From assembly GCA_937625935.1 (NCBI GenBank), contig OW569383.1:1-64000 (forward strand): a stretch of DNA of 64,000 nucleotides, in the 5' to 3' direction. This document shows, in pieces, positions 38,491 through 49,900 of this stretch; position 1 is the first letter of the stretch; the number at the start of each line of letters is the position of its first letter. This stretch comes from Tetramitus jugosus. Taxonomy: Eukaryota > Heterolobosea > Eutetramitea > Acrasida > Vahlkampfiidae. The notes under the pieces are model-generated. The model made no database searches, was not told where the DNA came from, and was given only the letters and a program-made list of their open reading frames with translations. The position numbers and the translations under genes are program-made.

Positions 38491-40803
38491 TTGGAGTTGA
38501 GATCAATCAACGTTGTATCCCACCCAGCAACAAAGAACACGACTCCATTCATCATGCTATCTTACAAACAAAGATTCTCTGCAAGCACATCTGACTTGGA
38601 AAGCTTAGCGCAACAACAACAAGACCAACAATTCTCCTCTCATTCGAAACTCATCCAACGTCCTCCTCAGCAACAATCGGATAGTCATCCAAGTGTAGAG
38701 AGACCAACGTTGAGTGTTGTGAGTTCCGAATCCGAAGAGATGAGCATCTTTGTGTCTTCAGTTGAAACAAAGACCCTGCACGACGAGTCAGAAGAAGAGC
38801 ACAGTGTTCTCTCTACGAGAATTCTTGAAGAAATAGAGAATATAGAGTCCATACAGAAGAGACACAAGAGACAAGACAACATTGAACTAAGCTCCAGTGG
38901 TCCCAGATACATTCTATGCAAACCATTTGAAACTCTCAGAGTAGACCACCTCAAAACGTTCATCATTGGATATGGCTTGGAATTTCCAGAGATTAGAACA
39001 GTGGCACATTCTCGGTTGGCCATGCCTCGAAGGAGCATATCATACACAACAAACTTGAGTGATTTGTCTGCTGCTCTCAACTTACCCATCGATGAAGCTT
39101 CTTCGCTCATCTCTCGTTCCTCCCCTCGTCTAGCATCGGATGAGGAAACTCAAAGTGAAAAGAACACTTCCAACAAAACCAAAGAAAAGAAAGTTCCTAC
39201 CTATTCCTATTCTCTTCGTGGTCATGTCGTCATGTATGATCGATGGGGATTTGTTGTATACAGCGGGGAAACCGCGAAAGGAGGTAGAATACAAGCAGAC
39301 TTGTTCGACATGGAAAGGAGACGGAGACAAAATGCATTTATTAATGTCGAGTGCAATGAAGAATCTCAAGAAGAAACGAACCCCAGAATAAAATACACTG
39401 CAAGAACCGGCCCAGTACCGATGGGAAGATGCATGACCACCATGGCCAAGCATAGTATGAAGAAGAAGAAAAAGTCAGGTATGAAGCGAACGGAGAGTGT
39501 TTACAACTTGAGTTCTGTGGGCAAGTTGAACGCAGATTCAGAGCAAGAACAGTTTTACGAGCACATTGACGACGCCGTGATGGCGGAGTCACTGTTTACA
39601 GAAAACGATGGTTGCAATGATATTGAACAGATTCGAATCAACGTGAATGACCCGAAGGAAATTCATCATGTGCTTCTCGTTCTGAACTTTGATGCTCCAC
39701 CTTCGCTGTTCTTGAATCGCTCAGCAAATAGGGATGTTAAGAAGACGAGCCAACAAAACTTGCCCAAGGTCAAACCCTATGTTCGATTGATCGATGTGAA
39801 CACATCTGAGGAGATTATGCGATACTATGTGGAGGATCTGCCCTATATATGTGTTGCTTTAGAGTTAAGCCGAGAGGAAACGACAGAAGATCGCAAGAAA
39901 TTACATCAATTGCAGCAGTTCCGCTTGAAAAGTGAGTTGCATGTACATATTCCCAAGACACCCCTCGGACTCAATATTAAACCATTCCAAGGAACAAGAA
40001 TTGCTCCACCGACACCAAGTGATGATCATACCCCGGTAAGTGGCTTTGCAGAGAAAATGAGAAAGGAGAGCTTTTCTTCCTTGGAGCGAGAATTTAATGC
40101 TCTGACAATTTCAGATACTGAAAAGAAACCTGTGGAGAAACTCAACAATGTCTTAACCTCAGGGCCAACATTACAAATTCCCACCCAGCCAACAATCCCA
40201 GCGATGCCTATAAACGACACGAGCATGGATGAAAAGAAGAAGAGAGACCGAGCCAGTAGTTCATCGTCTCGATTAACATGGAATGTCACATCTCTGAGAG
40301 ATGAATGGAGATTTAGAACTCAGGGCATTGGAGACAAGATACTGGCTGATTTCCTCAACCAAGTGAACCTGAATCAACTCGGTAGCTCGAACATTCCAAA
40401 GAAGCTTCCCGCTGGCTTCAGGGTTCATATTGGTCAGGGCAGGAACTTCCCACCAGAATCAGTTCTGTACTGTCTCATAAGAGCAGAGCCCAATGGCGTC
40501 CATCAGAGAACAAAAGCAAGTTCCTCCAAGGTGTGGGACAGTTCTTTCACATTCGATATCTCTGGTGACAAATTCCGCTCTTGCAACGTCGTTATTGACG
40601 TTTATGAGAAAAAAGAGAACGATGAGCATAGTATCGGCCAGATATTGATTCCATTTACTATGATCACTGACCCAGATCATCCATTCTTTGAAGGAGAATT
40701 CCCTTGTTGCAAGACAAAAGCACCATTCAAAGGTTCAGTCATTGGTTCGATTGGCGTTCGCTTAGAGTTGTTCTGGAAGGAAGACCGTTCCAGCATTTCG
40801 TGA
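38491..40803 (+). CDS. C2-domain protein of unknown function
   Basis: 770 aa; the Met at 38554 (MLSYKQRF) is a better-looking start, giving 749 aa. Residues 25-130 are polar and low complexity. A conserved-looking central part (about 135-330) contains HVVMYDRWGFVVYSG, which recalls the segment preceding TBC domains, but no TBC domain follows. From about 640 to 765 there is a C2-like beta-sandwich: HIGQGRNFPP, WDSSFTFDI, NVVIDVYEKKENDEHSIGQI. Few acidic Ca-binding loop residues are present, so Ca-independent lipid or protein binding is likely. Confidence 0.65.
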   Translation: MELRSINVVSHPATKNTTPFIMLSYKQRFSASTSDLESLAQQQQDQQFSSHSKLIQRPPQQQSDSHPSVERPTLSVVSSESEEMSIFVSSVETKTLHDESEEEHSVLSTRILEEIENIESIQKRHKRQDNIELSSSGPRYILCKPFETLRVDHLKTFIIGYGLEFPEIRTVAHSRLAMPRRSISYTTNLSDLSAALNLPIDEASSLISRSSPRLASDEETQSEKNTSNKTKEKKVPTYSYSLRGHVVMYDRWGFVVYSGETAKGGRIQADLFDMERRRRQNAFINVECNEESQEETNPRIKYTARTGPVPMGRCMTTMAKHSMKKKKKSGMKRTESVYNLSSVGKLNADSEQEQFYEHIDDAVMAESLFTENDGCNDIEQIRINVNDPKEIHHVLLVLNFDAPPSLFLNRSANRDVKKTSQQNLPKVKPYVRLIDVNTSEEIMRYYVEDLPYICVALELSREETTEDRKKLHQLQQFRLKSELHVHIPKTPLGLNIKPFQGTRIAPPTPSDDHTPVSGFAEKMRKESFSSLEREFNALTISDTEKKPVEKLNNVLTSGPTLQIPTQPTIPAMPINDTSMDEKKKRDRASSSSSRLTWNVTSLRDEWRFRTQGIGDKILADFLNQVNLNQLGSSNIPKKLPAGFRVHIGQGRNFPPESVLYCLIRAEPNGVHQRTKASSSKVWDSSFTFDISGDKFRSCNVVIDVYEKKENDEHSIGQILIPFTMITDPDHPFFEGEFPCCKTKAPFKGSVIGSIGVRLELFWKEDRSSIS

Positions 40804-41085
40804 GATCACATTATTATCTCCTTATATAAAATAGTGAAATTCACATCCTCGAAGGTTTCGCATAACATTGAAGGAACCTTCCAGTTGTCTCTTGGAATTT
40901 TTGGAGGGAAAAACAAAAGAGCGGGCTAAAGAATCTGGCGGTGCCTTTTGAGTATCTCGAGAAATCAGCTCCTGAACCAAAACAGAACAAAATTTTTGAG
41001 GACTTTTCGCGTCAAAAACAAACAACAACCACCAACAAAAAAAACCAACAACATCACCAACAACAACAACATCAAAAAAAACAAC

Positions 41086-42132
41086 ATGCCCAAATTCTCA
41101 GAGCGTCTTGGTGGTGAAGACAAGGACAGTGTCTTTAGAATGGAGCGTGATGGCGCAGTCACCAATTGGAAGTGCGCAATCGCTGTCATTGTCTATCTAT
41201 TGTCCATACTGGGTCTAGTCACCTGTTTTGTCTCCTTCTTCTTTTTATTCTTCCATGGAATTCCACTACACAGTGATGCACAATACTATGATAAGACTAT
41301 TGTTCAAAACAATGCTTGTTACCTTCAGAATGAGACTATGATTGTAGCAAAGACAAAGACTGCCGTAGCACAGTATTTTGAAGTGAGTCAGGATGTGGCT
41401 GCTCCCAATGTTGATCCTACCTATCTCCCTCTCAAGACTGTGTTTTGTGGACGTTATTTGATCACTTATAGTGCTGATTTTACCAAGAATTCAACCATTC
41501 CAAGACCACTCGTCATTGAAAAACTTCAAAAAAAGTTTACAAAGGACAAGTGCATTCAATTGATTGATACCAACAGTACTTTTTCCTGTTTTTATAATGA
41601 AAAATCAACAAAACTCGTTGATCCAAGAACAACTGCAAAGCAAACTGCCATTTATCGATTAATGAAGGTGGTGAGTGGATTGGTGGGTGCTGGTTTGTTG
41701 ATTATTTGTCTCCCATTGGCCATCATCTCCTTCATCTTCATTTGGAAGCTGAACAAGAAGAATTATGAAGATAGAGGTGTCAAGGTGTTTACACTCTTGT
41801 TTGTGTCAACCATTACGCTTCAAGTGGTGTCTGCTTCTGCATGCATCTTGCTTCCGTTCCTCGGTTGGGTGCTGTACCCAATGGGCACCTATGCAGGATT
41901 TTTGATCTTTGCAGTGCTATTGGTGATTGCATTGGTGTTGCCTTTTGTGACCATCTTGTTGAGTGTCGTGTTCCGATTCTGCTTCCGTTATCATCCAAGA
42001 TACTTTTATGTGTTGCTTGCCATTTCGATTGCGTTGGTTGTGCTTGGAATCGTTTACCAGATTGCTCTGATTTATCCATTGGGTGTCAAGGGATTGCAAA
42101 AGTTGGCCCAATTCAATGGATTTGGAAACTAA
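41086..42132 (+). CDS. Five-helix membrane protein, hypothetical
   Basis: 348 aa from MPKFSERLGG. The frame is open further upstream, but that part is a repetitive ACAACA-rich leader and the ATG at 41086 directly follows it. Transmembrane segments are seen at about 33-65, 187-217, 230-260, 264-292 and 298-322. The loop after helix 1 (about 66-185) has several Cys and N-glycosylation-type sites (NET, NST), so it is probably extracellular. Its Cys residues could pair. No family recognised. Confidence 0.75.
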   Translation: MPKFSERLGGEDKDSVFRMERDGAVTNWKCAIAVIVYLLSILGLVTCFVSFFFLFFHGIPLHSDAQYYDKTIVQNNACYLQNETMIVAKTKTAVAQYFEVSQDVAAPNVDPTYLPLKTVFCGRYLITYSADFTKNSTIPRPLVIEKLQKKFTKDKCIQLIDTNSTFSCFYNEKSTKLVDPRTTAKQTAIYRLMKVVSGLVGAGLLIICLPLAIISFIFIWKLNKKNYEDRGVKVFTLLFVSTITLQVVSASACILLPFLGWVLYPMGTYAGFLIFAVLLVIALVLPFVTILLSVVFRFCFRYHPRYFYVLLAISIALVVLGIVYQIALIYPLGVKGLQKLAQFNGFGN

Positions 42133-42512
42133 AGAACAAAAGACTGTGCGCAAAGCAAGTTGCTGTGGCATTGTTGTCCCCTACTACTCGGAATTGCCAC
42201 CAAACGGTGCATGGAGAAGAACATGTTTCCTCTCTCCTCATGATGATTTTAAATACACACGATAAACATTCAAAAAAACAACCTATTTATGATAAACAAC
42301 AATCACGCGAACAGTCAAGCTAGTTTTCCCACAAATTCACAAAATATATCCAGCTTGATATTGTTATGGTCATCTCCTCGTTGCACAATCGGAGTTAATT
42401 TTGCTATGGAAGAGCTCAATCTGGGAAACGAACTCACCACATTTCCTTTTCAAAAGCACAACAAAAAGGCAAGAACTCAATTTAACAAAACAACAAACAC
42501 CAAACAAACAAC
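42133..42512. other. Intergenic region with leader of the next gene
   Basis: Short ORFs here are shadows of the following gene or chance. An A/C-rich stretch (about 42455-42512) just before the ATG resembles the ACAACA leader of the previous gene and is likely 5' UTR. Confidence 0.4.
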
Positions 42513-44540
42513 ATGTCACAAGAAGCAGACGAACGGTTGGAGCAAATGCTCCAAAAGTACAAGAATACCAAGAACAACTTGCCCAAAGTTGACCTAAAGG
42601 ACTGTCAACTCACAGAGTTACCTGTCGTTCTACGATCGGAACAAGAGAGCCAATTCTATCGCAAAGTGATCAAATTGAACCTTGCAAACAATCCTCTATT
42701 GTTTTCAAGCTCTTCATTTTGCATTTCTCATCTCAAGGACTCATTAAGTGAACTGTGTCTGGCTTCGAATCAATTGGATCATGTGCCTGAAGGTCTTGGA
42801 GAGTTTAGTAAGTTGAAATCACTCAATCTGATGAATAATAACATTACAGAGCTCCCCGATTGGTTTTTTGATGCTTCCAAGTGTCATTTTCAACAAACGT
42901 TGACCATTTTGACATTGGAGAGAAATGCTATTGAAGTGATACCTGCTCAGATTTCACAATTTACTGCATTGGAGGTTCTTCAATTACACAAGAACAAGAT
43001 CAAGAGTCTACCATACAGTATTACACAACTACAGCAGCTCAAAGACATTACAATTAGCCACAATCCATTGAAAAAGGACGCATTGGAAAGATTGGATGAC
43101 GAACCAGAGTCTACTGGTGAAGAGAAGGAGCTCTACTTGTTTACAAAGTTGAAAAATATGAAATTCTTTTCGATTAATGGAGCTTCGAACATTAAGCGCC
43201 TACCAAACGAGATTTGTAATTGGAAGAAATTGGAGTTCCTAAACGCATACAACTGTTCGCTGAATTATGTGCCTCTTTACCTGATTGTAGAGAATATGAA
43301 AAATTTGAGACACTTGGTACTCAAGGGCAACAATTTGGGAGATGATACGTTTATTGATCCAAGAACACACAAGTACGTTGATTTATCAGTATTGAAGAAC
43401 TTGACTGAAATCGAGATTCGAAAGAATAATAATATGACACATTTGCCACCGTATTTGCACAAGGGCGTAGTGAGACAAACACTACCAAGATTGAAAAAGT
43501 TTAGACATTCATTCGCAGAGTGCATCATTCCAAAGAAGCTCTTTATTGGAGATAAGCACAGTGTACAAAAAGCAAAGCACATGCGAGACTTGGGCATTAC
43601 TCATATTTTATCTGTTATCGATAACGAAAACCTTCCATCATTGCCCTCTCCGAACATTAAGCGCCTGCATATTGATGTTTTGGATGAAACGAGTGTAGAT
43701 TTGTCAATCCATTTTGATAGAGCCGTGCAATTCATCGAAGAAGCTCTCATGGAACCAGACAGTGCTGTTCTGGTTCATTGTGTCGTTGGAAAATCAAGAT
43801 CAGCATCATGTGTCCTTGCCTATTTGATGAAAACATATTCATTGACCTATCCCCAATCGTTTGCAGTGGTGGACAGCATCAGAAGCGGAGGTATTGCTCC
43901 CAACGAATCCTTTGTTTCTCAGTTGCGCCTCTATGAGTCCAGATTAACCACCTCCGAAAACACAGTTACAATGAGCGAGTCTGACATTGAGAATGGAGAT
44001 TACCACGGCAATACAATGATTCAAAGTGTAATAAGATGCGGAAACATCTCCCCAAAGATCATTGAAGCTCTTGATACCATTTATCGTCAATCACTGACAG
44101 CTGTGAAACCCTTCCTGGATGCCAGAGAAGAAATGGCGAAACCAAAAGAAGTTGCCTCGCCACAACTCATCGAAGAATTCAAAATGGTTCTGCTTGTGCG
44201 CGATGACCTCAACATGACAAAAGGAAAGGTGACTTCTCAGTGCTGTCATGCCACTCTGGGTGCATACCGAAGTGTTGTTCAAAGCAACAATGAACAGCAG
44301 TTGGAGTGGTTGAAACAATGGGAGAGCATTCAAGAAACCAAGGTCGGATTGAGAGTCAAGGATGCCTACGAATTGGAAGAATTGATACAAAAGGCATCTA
44401 ATCTCGGACTAAACACCTTCCAAGTGGTAGACAAGGGCAGAACAACACAAGTCGACTCGGGCAGCGTGACAGCAGCTGCCATTGGCCCGGCTCCTTCATC
44501 CCTGATTGACCAAATTACAAAATCCTTAAAATTAATTTAA
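42513..44540 (+). CDS. LRR / dual-specificity phosphatase / peptidyl-tRNA hydrolase 2 fusion
   Basis: 675 aa, one exon. Leucine-rich repeats occupy about 20-340 (LKSLNLMNNNITELPDWF, LEVLQLHKNKIKSLP). A DUSP domain follows (about 345-485), with active site HCVVGKSRSA at about 421, a complete HCx5R loop, and the general-acid Asp in HIDVLDE. A short helical segment (about 505-530, ISPKIIEALDTIYR) is UBA-like. From 555 to the end is a PTH2 domain: KMVLLVRDDLNMTKGKVTSQ, CCHATLGAY, VVDKGRTTQV and AAIGPAPSSLID. PTH2 cleaves stalled peptidyl-tRNA. The stop lies right after the natural end of PTH2, so this is a true full-length fusion, not read-through. Confidence 0.9.
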   Translation: MSQEADERLEQMLQKYKNTKNNLPKVDLKDCQLTELPVVLRSEQESQFYRKVIKLNLANNPLLFSSSSFCISHLKDSLSELCLASNQLDHVPEGLGEFSKLKSLNLMNNNITELPDWFFDASKCHFQQTLTILTLERNAIEVIPAQISQFTALEVLQLHKNKIKSLPYSITQLQQLKDITISHNPLKKDALERLDDEPESTGEEKELYLFTKLKNMKFFSINGASNIKRLPNEICNWKKLEFLNAYNCSLNYVPLYLIVENMKNLRHLVLKGNNLGDDTFIDPRTHKYVDLSVLKNLTEIEIRKNNNMTHLPPYLHKGVVRQTLPRLKKFRHSFAECIIPKKLFIGDKHSVQKAKHMRDLGITHILSVIDNENLPSLPSPNIKRLHIDVLDETSVDLSIHFDRAVQFIEEALMEPDSAVLVHCVVGKSRSASCVLAYLMKTYSLTYPQSFAVVDSIRSGGIAPNESFVSQLRLYESRLTTSENTVTMSESDIENGDYHGNTMIQSVIRCGNISPKIIEALDTIYRQSLTAVKPFLDAREEMAKPKEVASPQLIEEFKMVLLVRDDLNMTKGKVTSQCCHATLGAYRSVVQSNNEQQLEWLKQWESIQETKVGLRVKDAYELEELIQKASNLGLNTFQVVDKGRTTQVDSGSVTAAAIGPAPSSLIDQITKSLKLI

Positions 44541-44598
44541 CATGAAACAATCACAACACTCCAAACTCTCTGAATCTGATTCCAAATATTTATTTTCT

Positions 44599-46640
44599 TC
44601 AATCAAAATAAAACCTTGAGATATCAGTGATGAGACCGTTGGTCTCCCGATGAAACACGTACTGCGTGTAAGCAATCTTTGAGTTGAGAATAGAATTGGG
44701 ATCTTCTGGCCGATAACCCTTCCGTATCAGTCCCACATCCCTCAGTCCAGCAATCTCCGTATGAAACAACATGTTTTTCAAATGAAAATCCAACGATTTT
44801 TGAAACGACGACGGATGAAACAGTCGCGGGAAAGATAAATTGGGTATATCATCCGCGGACAATCCCAACTCACTCCTCAATCGATTACTCATGAACAAAA
44901 TTTCACTCTTTGCATTGGAACAGATGAATCCTTTCCACTTGTACGAAAAGGGAACATTTTCACAGTTGGACGGTAATTCTAACCATCGACTCAACTGAAT
45001 GAGAGCTTGTTGCTTCACGTGCTCCACATTATCATAATCTGATATATCAAGTGACAATGGATCAATCATTGGTACACTATCATTACCACCACCAGTACTA
45101 CTACTACTACTACTACTACTACTATTACGCTTATTATTGTTATTACTCATATTATTATTATTATTGTTATTGTTGTTTTGAGTGATATAATGATTGGTTG
45201 TTGGTATGGCAGTAGTAGTAGTAGTAGTAGTTGATGATGATGATGATGTAGGTGTAGGTGTGAGAGAAGTAGAACAATCAGCATAGTTTCTAGTTGGACT
45301 CGTCGTCGTTGTCGTCGTCGTCGTATACACCACTGATTGACCACTATTTTGATGACTATGAATATTCAAATGATTCATGTCATGATACTTTATCTGATTA
45401 TTGTTGTGATAGCTCATATGATGAGGATTGAGATTGTTCATAATGGATGTTGATGTAGGTACTGCTGTTGTTGTTGTTGGTGTGATTGGTGTGATTGGTA
45501 TTGTCATATTGGTTGGATTGGGTACTACTCTATAGTTGTTATTATTACTATTATTATTATTATTATTATTGTTATTGTTTGGAACTTGTGATGATGAATG
45601 CAAGTAGGAGAGAATGGATGGTTGACTACTGGTGAGTGGAGTAGTAGTAGTAGTAGTGGTAGTAGGTGCCAATGGTGGAGTAGCTGTTGTATCCAACAAC
45701 AATTGAGATGACAAGAGAAAATCATCACCTTCGTCGTCACCATTCAAAAAATCTTCAATGGTCATATCTTCGTCCTCACTGAATAGTTCATGATGATGAT
45801 GATGATGGTTCAATAGAGGATGTTGATTATTATGGTTCATGTTATATTGGTGTGTGTGTGTGTGGTGTTGTTGTTCGTGTTGTTGTTTTTTATGTGAATG
45901 GAATGGTGGTGGTGTGAATCATTGTTCGAATACAAGTGCGTAAATGGGAAGTGCGCGGCATTTGTGTTATTTTGGGTGTTAGCTGAATTGCGGAAGAGCG
46001 AAAGAGTCGCTGCACTCACCGGAGATTTTACACTACGGCTCGCTCAGAAAAAAAAAGGGCGGACTTACCTGTTTTGAAATATCAATCCACTGCTTATTTG
46101 GTCAAATGAAAAGGGAAATGGATTTTGTTGGCAAAGTCCTTCTGGGGCTGTTGGATCGAACGGTTGTGGCAACGAGGCATCATGACCGAATAGCCACGGG
46201 GAACGTTCACCTCCACTCGAATGATCATAATGATGATTAGCTTTGAATTTTTTCTTTTGATGAGAGGAGTCAATTGCTGATTGTTGCTGTTGTGGGTATT
46301 GTTGGTATTGTTGATGATGATGATGTAATTGTTGTTGGAACGAGGCAGAAGAAGGTGTCATACCCAGCATATTCATGATTGAGGATGTTGGTGAGGTGGG
46401 ATCTACCATCTGAGTGGGGAAACTTCGCTTGTGGTGATTCGCTGCTGACGGTGACGACGATGATGTCACAGGGTTGTTGGGAACGACGACGCTGGGGAAG
46501 TTGTGATGGTTATTATTATTGTTTGGTGGTGGTGGTTGTGGCATGTGTTGCAAGTTGGATTGTTTGGTTTCGTTACAACTGGGATTGTTGGTGTTGTTCG
46601 GGGGGAACAAGAAATCTTGGTTGGGGTGGTGCTGATCCAT
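44599..46640 (-). CDS. N/Q/T-rich protein with C-terminal PAS-like domain
   Basis: Best model is two exons: 46640-46069 and 45778-44599, giving 583 aa. Donor CAG|GTAAGT at 46068 is strong; the acceptor TATTCAG lies inside the second ORF. Joining them in phase yields FQN then SEDEDMTIEDFLNG. This makes the 290-bp intron longer than others here. Alternatively the second ORF starts on its own at 45840 (413 aa). Homopolymer runs of N, T, S and H dominate. The last 115 residues (FSYKWKGFICSNAKSEILFMSN, LGLSADDIPNLSFPRLFHP) look like a PAS domain. Such composition is common in transcription regulators, but no DNA-binding domain is visible. Confidence 0.6.
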
Positions 46641-46997
46641 TGGAAAGTGAAAAGAGAGAATTTCCGGCTTTGGTAGTTAGAGTGAAGACTGATGAGGCGG
46701 AATTAGAAGAGAGTTCCAATGTGCAGAGAAAATGACCCCTTGAGTAAAAAAAATAGAGTTTCCAAAGGTGAGAGCACAAAACGTTTCGTTTTATGTTTGT
46801 TGTGTTGTTGAGTGGTTGTCGTACTTTTCAACTCTTGTTGTGGACGCTTGGGTGATGATGCGTGGCAGTGTGCAGAAACAGTGAACTCGAGATGGTGACC
46901 TCAATTATATTTGATTGATCTCTCACGAGGTAGGCCAACGAACGAATCCTCATGATGGGATTCACAATAAAAAAAGGAGTGTTGACCCTATCAAATA
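46641..46997. promoter_or_regulatory. Promoter-side gap upstream of the PAS-like gene
   Basis: 357 bp between the start of the PAS-like gene and the stop of the ABC transporter, both on the minus strand. G/T-rich near 46790-46850. No ORF or motif could be supported. Confidence 0.35.
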
Positions 46998-49900
46998 TCA
47001 GTTGGACGCATTGGGAAATAATTCCGAGGCGACCTTTTGTTGGGCTTTTTGTTCAAGGAGAATAAAATTGCTTGGACCTGTTTGCTTGCAGAGTTGGTGG
47101 AATTGGGTGCTCTCATTGGAGATGAGAGTCGCTGGACTATCGAATTCGACCAAATTTCCCGAGTCAAGAAGCATCACCTTGTCACAATCTATGACTGTGT
47201 TTAGTCTGTGAGCTACTATCAAAACGGTTCGGTCCGCAAATTCGTTTTTCACGGTGTGTTGAATCACCTCATCTGTCTCTGGGTCAACATTCGCTGTCGC
47301 TTCATCCATGACGAGAATTTTAGTTTGTTTCAGAATTGCTCGAGCCATGCAAAACAGTTGTCTCTGACCGACTGAGAAGTTTTCTCCAAACTCTGACACT
47401 TCTGCTGAAAGTTGCAAAGGTAAATTTTCCACAACGTCCTTCATACAAACACGGTTTAGAGCTTGCCAGATATCTCGATCTGAATAGGTGTTGAATGGAT
47501 CGAGGTTGAATCGAACTGTGCCACTGAACAAAACTGGATCTTGCGGAATGATAGAGATTTTGGATCTGAGATCAAACAAACCCAAAGTAGAGATATCAAT
47601 ACCGTCAATCTCAATAGATCCCGATGATAACTCACTCAGTCGGAACAGAGTTGACATCAGACTACTCTTGCCAGAAGCTGTTCGTCCCACGATACCGATC
47701 TTCTCGCAACTTGAAATGTTACAGCTCAAACCTTTCAATACGTCGTCCAAGTCGGGCCTATATCTCATACTGATGTTGTTCATTGTGATGTTGCCATCGG
47801 ATGGCCACGATTCCTCAGGTTTAGATTCGGTTTCATAGGCAGCTTCTTGCTCAATATCTTCACAATAGTAAGCCAATCGTTCCACACTATTCATCGCGGA
47901 TTCACTGTCAGCAAAAAATCGAACTGTCCAATTCAAGAAGGATGTAATCTGCAGTGTGGTCGTTAGAACTAGTCCTGATAAGCTACCATCCATTGAAATA
48001 ATCGATATAGATCTACCCAAAATACAAAACACAGCGATCGATATAGTAATAGCTGAACCAATGAGTTCCAATCTCATAGACAACCAGCGCTGACTACTTA
48101 GTTGACAAAAGTGCGCTCTGTTGTTTTCGTCAAGCTTTTGGTAATTGTTCCCTTTGAACCACTCAGATCTATTGTACGCTCGTATGGTGTTAATTCCAGT
48201 GAGTGATTCACTAAAATAGGCATACAGAGGAGAACGAGAGAGAGAATCTAATCGTTTCAGTTCTCTGCTTGTTCTCCTGAAATAATCTTGAAGAAAATAG
48301 TAGAATATGATGATGGGAATGAGTGGAAAGAAAAACATTGGAACCATAATCAGCAACATCAACAACACGCCAACAACCTGTATAGAGCACATAAATGTTC
48401 CTTTCAACGATTGAATCAAAAATGTATCAGTACTCTCAATGTCTTTCGAAAATCGACTGATGATTCGACCAGTAGGTGTAGTATCAAAGAACCGGGTAGG
48501 TGCATGGACTACATGATTCAATGCGACAGTGTGCAAATTTGTTGAAGCTCGCAATCCAATAAACGAGAACAATAGTTCCCTGAAGAACTGCAATATCGCA
48601 GCTGCAAGACCCAAGATCATATAAATCCCGAGATAGAATGATAGAGAGCGACCAGTGGGAGTGTTGGTTGATTGTTGACTCCAGTATGCGAGCCAATATG
48701 TATTCGACATCAGAAAAGCTTGACATAGGACATACAATAGGGCTATGGCAAATAAATAGCTGTAACCGCCTGAATACTTCGCGTAGGTCTTGTAGACACT
48801 GAGTTGTACAATTCCTTTCACTCGTTCTTCAGCATCAATCAACTTGCCAGAGGTATCACTTGGTTTAACAGAATTCTTCGGTTCTTTCACTTCAATAGGT
48901 TCAATCTCAGGTTCTATATCAGTTTTAGAAACGGATAATAGTTCAGGGAAATTGTTTTCGATCGAAATATCACTATATGTTCCAGCTTGAATAATTTGCC
49001 CACCTTTCATGACAAGAATTTGTTCACAGTGACTTATGTACTGAAGCTGATGCGTAACGAATACTCTAGTTTTTCCTGACAAGTAATTGTTAATACAATT
49101 CTCGAAGATAAAGCCTCCAACACCTGCATCCACTGCTGACAGAACATCATCTAGGAAATATATGTCAGCATCAGAATAAACCGCTCTGGCCAAGCTAATT
49201 CGTTGCTTTTGTCCACCTGATAAGTTAATTCCTTTTTCTCCAATTTCAGTTAACTCACCAGCAGGAAGAATATTAAGATCATGCTCCAAAGCACAGATGC
49301 GAAGTACTTCTCGATACTTTTTCTCGTCAAAGGGTCGACCAAATAAAATATTATCTTTCACACTACAATTCTGAATCCATGCTTGTTGAGGACAATAAGC
49401 AATTCTACCAGAAACATGCGAGGAGCCTTTCGTTTGATGCATTTCTCCCAACAGTGCATGGATTAGACTACTCTTTCCGGCACCTACTTGTCCAATAACT
49501 GCAATCATACTTCCTTTCTTGACCGACACATTGATATCGGAGAGGCAAATATCGGAATGGCTCTCTTCTTCCACTTCCGGCTCTTCTTCAAGTTCAACTT
49601 CTTCTGGGAGTGTTGAATAAGGCTCATCACCAACACCAGATGATGATTTCTTCTTCTTCTTTGAGTGTGTGTCATCTTTCATATGATCTGTAATGTTTGC
49701 TGATCTCCACTTATAATATCCACCGCTTATTTGAACTGCAGCATCACTATTTGCTTCCGTACTTACGTGTTCCACTTCCTCTGCTGTCAAAAACTGCTGT
49801 AATCGATGCAATGAAACTCTACCCTCAACCAAAGTCGACAACAGATTTGGAAATAGTGCCAAAGGTAGTCGAAGTTGATTCAAGTATCCAAGTGCAGGGA

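Noticed and set aside
45040-45840. Microsatellite-like triplet runs read as a repeat array
   Set aside because: They are in-frame codon runs (N, T, S, H) of the PAS-like gene, not an independent repeat feature.
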